From the NCBI GenBank assembly GCA_028015205.1, contig CM051517.1:55675455-55739454 (forward strand): a stretch of DNA of 64,000 bases, in the 5' to 3' direction. Positions 55,935 to 64,000 of the stretch are shown here, piece after piece. The position numbers and the translations under genes are program-made. The notes under the pieces were generated by a model. It was not told the origin of the DNA. It saw only the letters and a program-made list of their open reading frames with translations, and did no database searches. Positions within the stretch are counted from its first letter, which is position 1. The number at the start of each line of letters is the position of its first letter. The stretch is from Mytilisepta virgata. Its lineage: Eukaryota; Mollusca; Bivalvia; Mytilida; Mytilidae.

Positions 55935-56800
55935 TTCTTCTATGAGTATCGGAATTCAATGAATAGTTGTGTCAGAAAGATTGAACATTTTAAGATTTGG
56001 TAAGGGTGATATTGTTGCTATTTCCGTTATAAAAGTTCTTAAATGATAGAAAATTTAGTTCTATCAAAACGTGTCATTCAATAACTGATGAAGATAACAA
56101 AATCCAAATTTCGTTTTTTTTTTTTAATTTCTTCATCCTTTCAAATCTCTGATAGAAACGTGGATGTCTATTTCTAAATTGCGTAGATTACATCATTCTT
56201 TGAACGTCTCATCAGGATACATGTAGGTAAATGTTTTATGTTATGCTCTTTTTTCCCTGCAGATAGATGATTATACCTTTATTCATGACACATTCTCCAA
56301 AAATATCGTCAAAATATCATTCAATTTTTAAGGCCTTCTGAGACAGACACGACTTGATCGAAAGACAGACGGGCGTATAATAAAAGAAAATAAAAATAAA
56401 TGAGATATCTTATATACTTTATGAGATATCTTATAAACTTTAGAAGATATCTTATAAAGTTTATAAGATATCTTATAAAAACTAGATTATATAAGATATC
56501 TTATATATTATATGAGATATCTTATATATTATATGAGATATCTTGAAGTAAGAATAAATAGTAAAACGGCTTGCCATAAATTTATCCTGTTACATACACA
56601 TGTATGACTTAAATCCAAAGCATGTATTTCCCACCTTTTTGACACTTTTTTCCACTGTAACTGGAATTTTACCGTTTCGTCAAAGGTGTATGAACAGTTA
56701 GACAATAAAAAATTGATTCAATGCCACAACCAAATAAAAAATATACAGTTACTTAATTATTTAGCTCAATTTAAAAAACATATGTGACAATGCGTTTGAT
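55935..56800 (-). pseudogene. TLR pseudogene B, 5' half, interrupted by a palindromic array
   Basis: The part 55935-56270 parallels 7960-8285 and the N-terminal LRR coding of TLR-1. The part 56575-56760 parallels 8455-8640 and the TLR-2 signal region (GTCAAAGGTGTATGAACAGT, TTGATTCAATGCCACAACC). The array at 56395-56545 lies between them and is absent in A. Confidence 0.75.
56395..56545. repeat. Tandem array of palindromic AGATATCT units
   Basis: Seven units centred on AGATATCTTATA occur with spacing of about 21-24 bases (ATGAGATATCTTATATACTTT and variants). Each unit is itself nearly self-complementary. The corresponding place in block A (near 8410-8425) lacks it. Confidence 0.9.
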
Positions 56801-59745
56801 TATTATTCAGATATCGTATAAAGTAAGAATATGTGCATTTGTTCGTAATACTAGGAAGCGATTTAGATACCATTTAAATTACTACATGCATTTCTTCAGG
56901 ACCAGATATAACTATAAGATATGACAGAATTGATATGGTTGGTTAACGTTTTACACAAAATCCCTACATGAAGGTAACTAGATAAAGGAACTGATTTCAA
57001 ATTAATATTTCAAACAAACATATCTATCAATCTTTAAAGACCATACACAATACGATACATATATTTGGCTCTTGTTTCATGCAACGAATTATGCAACTCT
57101 CAATATTCCTGTGCTCGGTTTACATTTTGAGTAATAATTTAAAGAGAATTAAAGTATTATAATAATTTCCTATCGATAGGAAGGTTTAGGTGTAATTTAT
57201 TGATCAATTTAGTTACTTTCATGCATGTGATATATACGATATATTCTCTCACGATCTAAAGCTATGTTATTATCACATAAACTTCTATATATTTATTCCA
57301 TTTTGAGATCATCACAAATTGTTTGGGCGATATCAAGTTTATATCTCATATATGAAACTATACATCTACAGTTGTCTCTACGGGTGCAGTTAACGTAACA
57401 TGGCATGCTTTTCTTATTCTTAAGGATGATCGCTGGTCTAATAGGAAATAAATAGGATTTGAAATAGGTGTTTTAGTTTGAGAGAACATATGAATAGTAA
57501 ACAAATAAGAAAGAAAAAAATATAGGTTCATGTGCTCATTTTAGATCTATAAGGCCTTGAAAATTTGCAGGAAATGGATTTTCTATGGATTTTTCATTGT
57601 CTTTGCATTGACAAATTCAGTCTCTCAAAAATGTATGAAAAAATAAAAAGGATTTCATAAAATATTGTCAAATACCATTTTAAGGTATATATGATTGAAT
57701 TATAAAAGAAAAAGTAGGGGTTCATGTGCAAAAAATTTCATTTTTAAGAAATAAATAAAACCCGAGGATTCCGAAAATTTGACAAAAAGACTAAAACATG
57801 ACCAGTGAGTGTCCTTAATGTCACTATCGGTTGTTAGATTTTGTGCGGTCTTGCAGTAATTCTGATTAGTTCATTATATGTTTTTTTTATTTATTTTATT
57901 TATTCTTTTAGTGATATATGCATCCTTGTGGTACTTATCTGTTATTTTGCATTATGTGGAGTTTGGAATTTGATCTTACGGATTTTCCCCACTGTTGTGT
58001 AGCTTCGATGTTCTTTTGTAGATATTTATTTAAAATATAAGTCCACAATTCTTTTCTTGGTCCTCTGTTTAAAATTAAATGCGTTAACTGAGTGCATACA
58101 AAGTTCGAAAATCCCAATGTAAAAAAGAATACTCAATGACGAAAATAATGAGCTAAAACCCTATACGCCCAAATATGACATTTGATATGGTGGTTTTAAG
58201 CCTGGAATCCAAGTTCAAGCAAGGAAACATCGATCTTGTTGCTGACGTTACCTTCATATTGAAGCGAGGCCTTCAACTGGAGGACACAAAACAAAGTGTC
58301 AAATCTCACTGTTAAAGAAGAATTGTGTTTTTAAAAACCCAAGAAACTGAGCACGGGTATCCGGAGAATGGAATAGTTTTAACATGTTTAATGTGGAACC
58401 AAATGATTAAAAAATAACAATCCAAAGATACTATTATTAGATATAGTAAATTTATACTATGCTGTATACGACGCATTTCAAGGAATTACCTCTCATCAGC
58501 AGCATTAAAACCGAAACATTTGGAAGACCAAAAACCAAACTTATTTTAAACAAGAAGTACTCATAACCAAAAATAATGAAATAGGAAGCCAAATTTCAGC
58601 TAAGGAGATCTACTATGTGCAATACAAGGAATGAACCCTTAGTATTTCTATTATTTTTGAATTTTGCTAAATACAGGTAATTTTTGTAACAAATCAGAGA
58701 ATAATCATGTCAGACAAGTCTGACGACTGGGTTGGGGAATACCCTCGGGGACCTACGGTCCGCCATGCAGAGGCATCGTCCCAGGAGTTTCAAAATAACA
58801 ATCCAAAGATACTAATATTAGATATAGTAAATCTATATTATGTAAAGGTTGCTGACTTAATATCAAAGGTATTCTTAAGGTTCAATACGAGCAACTGTCA
58901 TCACATGGATTCCATCATAAGTGGCGGGGTTATCATTTTTCCTTTTTTTAAATCTATTCTCTAAACCAAACTTTGTTGGAGTGGTATACGGCTGTTCACC
59001 ATGATCAGTATGGCCGCCTTTGTAAAAATAGAAATATAAGTAGAAATAAAAAAAAACATTTAAAAGGTCTTATTCCTTCAAACTACGGTGCTAAACTTCG
59101 ATCGATAGGTCATTAAATATTTTCTTTTAAAATTGTATCCAATGACCTGTTTAGCTAACCAAAACGGACACTAAAGCAGTTCCTAGGTCCTTATGGTAAA
59201 AATTCACACATGTACTTCTTAATTGTATGAAACAACGCAGCCATCCAAGAAGTCCAACACAGTCGAACAGTTAAATACAGGACCAGGCTTTTAGATCTTT
59301 TCTCTAAAACCATTTATTAACTGAGACTGAAGTTGGCAGCAAACGACCTTTAGATGGTCCGCTATTAAAATTGTATCCGATAACTCGTCGCCCCATCCAA
59401 GACAACCAACAAAGCAATTTTAGTTTAACATAGGACTCTATCACTTGATAATCAATTGAGACCATATGAACAAAACACCCAAATAACTTTTTTACACTCC
59501 ATCCTTTTTCAAATATTTCCACATAAAACTTTCCCATTGCACAGTCCTATACAATCTTCAAGGTGCCCATTTAAAAAAAATTTCAATAATATGATAATAG
59601 AAATCACTGAAAGCATTTAGAGATATATATATTTTTTAATTAATGGTCTTTTGCAGTTGAAATAGTTCTTATGTGCTAAAATTGCATTACTTGATTGCAT
59701 ATTTTCCCGTGTTGCCGAAATCAAAGCTTTTGTGCCTAATTTAAT
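56801..59745. other. Intergenic sequence of block B, no gene seen
   Basis: Parallels 8660-11205 apart from the element at 57424-57814. It includes the repeat at 58427-58610 that is inverted in the array at 44881. The open frame at 58707-58964 (MSDKSDDWVGEYPRG onward) is kept partly in A (about 10151) but broken there; I do not recognise it. Confidence 0.5.
57424..57814. mobile_element. MITE-like element with TTAA target duplication
   Basis: It starts GGATGATCGCTGGTC and ends GACCAGTGAGTGTCC, imperfect inverted ends. TTAA lies on both sides (57420-57423, 57815-57818), and block A shows the empty site with a single TTAA at 9276-9279. The 391-bp interior has no transposase. The TTAA preference would fit piggyBac-type mobilisation, but the end sequence is not the piggyBac consensus I know. 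Confidence 0.85.
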
Positions 59746-60030
59746 GATACGGAGTACGTGCTGTCCATCTTGGCTGACAGCCTGGAACATTGCTGGCAAG
59801 TTCCAATAGTCTCACAGGTTTCAAACAAGAAGATCGTTCAGTGAACTTTCCCCATTAGGGCCTATGTTAAACTATGTTGCGCTCTGTCTGCCATCTTGGA
59901 CCGTGGACAGGGTCTTCGGATATAACTCTGAACGACGACCAACTGAGGACCATTGCTGCGAAGTTTTGTTCCAAATGACTTAGTGGCGACCATCTTTGAT
60001 GATGGGTGGTGTCATCAAATATACTTCTGA
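59746..60030. repeat. Dispersed bivalve repeat, left part (pairs with 11205-11490)
   Basis: Carries GCCATCTTGGACC, TCTTCGGATATAACTCTGAA and AGGACCATTGCTGC as in block A. It is split by the SINE at 60031. Confidence 0.7.
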
Positions 60031-60383
60031 ATGGATGGATGGATGAATTATTGTTTAACGTCCAGTAGCAACCAGGTGCATATCAGGACGAGAACATGTT
60101 GATATGATCATGAATATGATCCCTGCTTTGTACTAGACCGACACGTTAAGTCGGATTTTTAATGTGCTAGTTCACGAGGTAACTGTCCGCAGGAAGACAT
60201 ATTACCTCACTCGGACACATTATACTGAATCCGTGCCGACCAGTCTTTGCTCTTACTCCTAGATGCCGCGTGCTTGGCGGCGAAGCAGCTAATACCAATT
60301 TTAATGTCTTTGGTTTGACCCGGCCGGGGATCGAACCCGCGACCTTCCGCACTCGGGGCGAGCACGAGACCACCGAAGCGGTT
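60031..60383 (-). mobile_element. tRNA-derived SINE inserted only in block B
   Basis: On the minus strand the head reads CCGCTTCGGTGGTCTCGTGC, then GGTCGCGGGTTCGATCCCCG with a clear RNA polymerase III B box (complement of 60327-60337). The body runs to GGACGTTAAACAATAATTC and ends in a CATC-type microsatellite tail. AATATACTTCTGA and AATATACATCTGA flank it (60018-60030, 60384-60396). Block A has one uninterrupted site near 11470. Length is 353 bp. Confidence 0.9.
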
Positions 60384-60396
60384 AATATACATCTGA

Positions 60397-60650
60397 AAAA
60401 GGACCACCTAAGGACCATTGCTGCCAAATTTTGTTCCAATTGACCATGGTATTTCAGACAAGAAGACCTTTAAGTAAATTTCTGATATGGTCCTATGTTA
60501 AACTAAGTTTGGGTCTGGCGGCCATCTTAGATGACAGGTGGAATCATCGGATACAACTCTGAAAGAGGACCACCTAAGGACTAATGCTGTTAAGGTTTGT
60601 TCCAATTGGGCCAGTGGTTTCAGAGGAGAAGATCTTTAAAGGAAAGAGAT
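60397..60650. repeat. Dispersed bivalve repeat, right part
   Basis: Continues the unit after the SINE and parallels 11490-11730. The closing GACGACGACGG part seen in block A is missing here. Confidence 0.7.
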
Positions 60651-61401
60651 ATTTTACAAGTGATTTTGATCGGCACGGATATCATTTTTGATCTAATGAT
60701 TGATTTTATCAAGCCAAAACTATAGTTGAAAGTCTATATGGTCTAGATTCTGGAAAATGTAACATGGGTAAAGCAAACAGCATCTAAGAATAGAGATATC
60801 CACGGTGGAGAAAATCAATTAAAGCAACCCAACAGACCGAACCCCAAACTTTGTACAGACACTAAACAATGGTGGGGTTAAACCGGTTTTATGGGTACCC
60901 AAACCTTTCCGTTTTCTATCCTGACATTCCTGTGTACATACTATAATAACAAATTCTGATGCAAAACGATTATCCAAAACGTTGATGAGAACAGTAAAAA
61001 TTGCCGAAAAGACCAAAAACATCTAAGAACAGATCTATGAAAGAAGGATATAAACCTTGTTTTCGCAAAATTTAACATTTTGGAACATATAAGTGAGTAT
61101 TCTATTATTTTTTTGTTTGTTTTTTTTTCCTTTCGAGCTTAATTGACTTCCTCATTCTTGAAAATTACATGATCTGATTTTTATTCGAATATGAAACATA
61201 ATTTATCAGATTTACATGATTGTAGTCTTGGAATACATATGAAATGTTCTAATGGAGTATCCTGAAATACAATAAAATTACTAACCTGTAAAAAACATAC
61301 CGAACTTTCTTTAATTAAATTAAAAGCATTGCTTGTAATTTAAATCAAGTCATAAAAAAAGTGTCTCACGTTTAAACTTGTTCATTATATAGAATAAATG
61401 T
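60651..61401. other. TLR 3'-flank-like sequence of block B, no gene seen
   Basis: Parallels 11820-12573, with small indels. No gene is recognised. Confidence 0.5.
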
Positions 61402-61480
61402 CTATTTAGAATAATCCACATTCGGCCATTTGATCAAGTGTGCATCTTTCCATAGTATTGTACAGCCTTGTGTTAGAACT
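61402..61480 (-). pseudogene. TLR 3'-end scrap, block B copy
   Basis: TTTAGAATAATCCACATTC, GATCAAGTGTGCATCTTTCC and TATTGTACAGCCTTGTGTTA match the TIR end of TLR-2 with deletions. It is shorter than the block A copy by about 20 bases. Confidence 0.7.
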
Positions 61481-62874
61481 TTGCCATTTCTGAAGATCTA
61501 TATGTGTATAGCAAAATCATTTCCCCTGAAACTGCCTGATAATCAAACAACCAGTGAGTCCACTTTATATTAAAAAAAATGTCACATCTGAATTTAGCAA
61601 TCACAACTTTCTTAATCTAATACAATTCATCTAATCAAAACTGAAATGCTTCATATAATAATAATAATCAGATTTTCAAACTTCTAGTACCAAAAAAGTT
61701 ATTAAAAGCTTACAAATGCCTTACATTTGTTTTATTTGTACCTTAATAACGTGTGAATTTCGTCATTGAACACATTATAACGATCTTTGATTACAAAGAA
61801 AGAAGCATTTCGTGTTCTTTTTAAAAGGTAGTAGAAAATTCGGATGGTTTTACACTTAATGAAGAATACAGGGTCGATAATAACTAGTCGATATAATAAA
61901 ATGAGATATCAGAAGGATTATATGTATAGTGTTTTTATATAAACTCGCGAAAAACATCCAGAAATACATTTCCTCAGTGCGCAAATAAAAACCATCAATT
62001 GTACCAATTACACATGTATTTCCGTAGTAAGCACTTGAACTAATTTTAAATGTTTGTAATCCCATATATTTTCCAATAGAATCCACACAAAGAAGGTACA
62101 TGTAGTTATGAAAGACAGTTTGGAATGTATTATTAGTTAAAAAACCATAATTTTAACCACAATTGTTATAATATTCAAGGACAATAATCTCACAATTAAT
62201 ACACGCTTAATTATCTTTACAATAAATCTAAGAGGAACCGTTGTTTTAATCCATATTTACAAATCATATATGTGTCGTGAAAGGACAATGGGAGTTAAGA
62301 CCCCTATTTGGCCTAAAATATTACCAAAAATGAAAATCCGAGTAAGCTAAATATATTGTTGCACAAATAATCTCGAAATACCTACTTAGTTGAAAATGAA
62401 GTAAACTTCCGTATTTCTTACATCGTTCTGGCAATAAGCCATGATCAAAATAACACAATTTTGTTGAAATCCCTAGTTTTTGAAGATTTTAGCCAATTCT
62501 CACGCATATTTTTGACCGGAAAGTGCCTCCGCATGAGAGAAAGAACTTCATATTTGGCATGAATATGCATTAGGATAATATACATCTTTTATAAAATTTG
62601 TTTTGTTTCTCGAATGCGGACAATGTTGTCTGAAGCAAAACGTGCATGGCAAACTGCTAAAAATCAGAAATTTTCAAGATTTTGGGTAATTCAAACAGAC
62701 ATATGATGTCATTTTCACGTCATAATGCTGTCAATGAAACTGAATAGAGTTATTTTCGAAGTCCTTGTATATTCTGCTAGGTTCATGGTAATTTTGAACC
62801 CTTTCTTTAGATATTCATATTTTTAGGCTGAACACGGGGCTTAACGCCTCTACTCCTTTGTTTTCTAATTACGA
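61481..62874. other. 3' flank of TLR-3, no further gene seen
   Basis: Parallels 12680-14089. From about 62270 on it is almost identical to block A. Confidence 0.55.
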
Positions 62875-64000
62875 TCAATCCAGAATAATCCACATTCGAA
62901 GTTTATACCATGCGTCTTCTAGATTCCCATCGTCATTCGGCCATTCTATCAAGCGTACATCTTCCCATATCTTGGCAAGTTCATCAGGAATATCAGTTAT
63001 CGTACAGCCTTGGGTTATAACAATTATCTTCTGTAAGTATTTAGTATATTTTTCATATTTCACTCTTTCAATTTCATAATTTCCCCAATCTCTCATGGCA
63101 AACGATGGTGTTATCAAAAATAAAACATGTCTGCTTCCGTTAATTGCATCTGCGACAACGTCTGCTCGTGGTGATCCAACCTCAAAATCACGATCCTCTA
63201 AACACATTTTCATTCCCCATTCATTTTCAACTTTAGCTGAAAGGACTGTTTTGATCCAAGACAGGTTGTCATTAGAATACGATACATATAGGTCATATTC
63301 GTAATTTATATGCAATTTTTTTTCGATTGCTCGCCGAAATGTTCTATACAGGAAGAAGGTAATTTGCCATCTTGATTTGTAGATCACAATGGAGGTCAAA
63401 ATCAGTGTCAAACTGGACGACAAAAGTACTATTCCGGTTATTAACCATTTCGGACTATCACAGTGCATGAAATATTTATGCAAATTATAATTAACTTCCA
63501 TCATCCTATGTTCCCCATCCGTCATTGTGCATGTATAGTTTCCATTTCGGTCCGTAATATATCTGTTTTTGTACAACCATTGAATAAATCCAACCGTTTC
63601 ACACGCACAGATAAATGGATTATTGTTTAGAATTAGGTAAAAAGTTTCAGATTTTTCACGTGTGTTTATCCAGTCCAATGCATCGTCATCGATTGAACTT
63701 AATAGGTTAAACGATAAGTCCAGCAATGTCAATTCAGAAAGATTAAAAACCGCTTTTGGAATATGTCTCAACAAATTACCTGATAAATTCAAATGTCTGA
63801 TATCCTGCGCATGTGTGAAAACGTCTTCATGCAGGGTCCACAACACATTTTTTGACATATCCAATTTCTGTAGATACGGCACTGACAGAAAGTTGTATTT
63901 TCCGTCTATCAACGTTTTATGCAATCCTGCATTTTGAAGAATAAGTGTTTTTAAAGGTGCAATTAAATCTCCGACTTTTTCTGTGTATAATAAAGAATCA
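62875..64000 (-). CDS. Toll-like receptor TLR-3, partial at the window edge
   Basis: The minus-strand frame is open to the right edge, so the 5' part lies outside the window. The visible 375 codons hold the last LRRs (from DSLLYTEKVGDLIAP at the edge), cysteine cap, transmembrane helix WLITGIVLLSSSLTLILTSI and a complete TIR with YDLYVSY and CLEDRDFEVGSP. Over most of this length it differs from TLR-1 by about three residues (FM to SI in the membrane helix, V to E in an LRR), with more change at the edge (AKN to TEK). It is a second, near-identical receptor rather than a fragment of TLR-1. A TTG inside the frame at 63924 is not the true start. Confidence 0.93.
   Translation of the reverse strand, partial: DSLLYTEKVGDLIAPLKTLILQNAGLHKTLIDGKYNFLSVPYLQKLDMSKNVLWTLHEDVFTHAQDIRHLNLSGNLLRHIPKAVFNLSELTLLDLSFNLLSSIDDDALDWINTREKSETFYLILNNNPFICACETVGFIQWLYKNRYITDRNGNYTCTMTDGEHRMMEVNYNLHKYFMHCDSPKWLITGIVLLSSSLTLILTSIVIYKSRWQITFFLYRTFRRAIEKKLHINYEYDLYVSYSNDNLSWIKTVLSAKVENEWGMKMCLEDRDFEVGSPRADVVADAINGSRHVLFLITPSFAMRDWGNYEIERVKYEKYTKYLQKIIVITQGCTITDIPDELAKIWEDVRLIEWPNDDGNLEDAWYKLRMWIILD

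Larger units (their letters stand above)
50755..64000. repeat. Segmental duplication block B (pairs with 2598-16620)
   Basis: The order of features is the same as block A and runs off the window edge inside TLR-3. B-specific additions are the palindromic array (56395-56545), the TTAA-flanked element (57424-57814) and the SINE (60031-60383). Confidence 0.9.

Noticed and set aside
60320..60383. Possible functional tRNA gene
   Set aside because: A B box is present but the cloverleaf arms do not close convincingly, and a SINE body, tail and target duplication follow.
60207..60439. Minus-strand frames with apparent conserved protein (ending in CSPRVRKVAGSIPGRVKP type sequence)
   Set aside because: They are translations of the tRNA-derived SINE and are typical spurious hits in animal genomes.

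Overview
The window is AT-rich animal DNA from a bivalve mollusc, most probably a mussel of the family Mytilidae. This rests on single-exon invertebrate Toll-like receptors (LRR-TM-TIR) and on dispersed sequences I recognise from memory of mussel genomes: retroelement 3' ends carrying GTCTCTTTGACACATTCCCC, retroelement tails with GGAGCACCTGAGTTT, and gene-poor repeats mentioning CCTCTGAAACTACT. There is no sign of bacterial gene organisation, and I found no tRNA, rRNA or CRISPR array.

The backbone is a Toll-like receptor (TLR) cluster, all on the minus strand. TLR-1 (14090-16621) and TLR-2 (46632-49196) are full-length single-exon genes, and TLR-3 (62875 to the right edge) is cut by the window end. 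Around them lie decayed TLR pieces at 3520-3695, 7960-8650, 12574-12675, 43060-43380, 51531-51705, 55935-56800 and 61402-61480. The cluster has grown by segmental duplication. Block A (about 2598-16620) is repeated as block B (about 50755-64000), including a TLR pseudogene split by the same DIRS-type retroelement. A second block, R1 (1-2597), is repeated at 18511-20590. Copies differ by clean insertions (MITEs, a tRNA-related SINE, a palindromic array), so empty sites can be read directly. TLR-1 and TLR-3 with their 3' flanks are far more alike than the rest of A and B, which suggests gene conversion.

The region between the TLR genes (about 17-46 kb) is a retroelement and repeat landfill. It holds remnants of a reverse transcriptase of an RT family common in molluscs (23640-24660, 29975-31857, 39269-39735), a nearly complete L1-like LINE on the minus strand (about 33200-39200; two ORFs, several breaks), two large fold-back structures, a GC-rich promoter-like motif cluster (27765-27945) followed by 124-bp and 92-bp minisatellites (28240-29905), and a tandem array of about 170-bp units (44445-45990).

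The TLR products should work as membrane pattern-recognition receptors signalling through TIR adaptors. Their TIR box 2 reads RDFEVG or RDFVVG, with the usual BB-loop proline absent. All identity statements are by-eye comparisons; no alignment was run.
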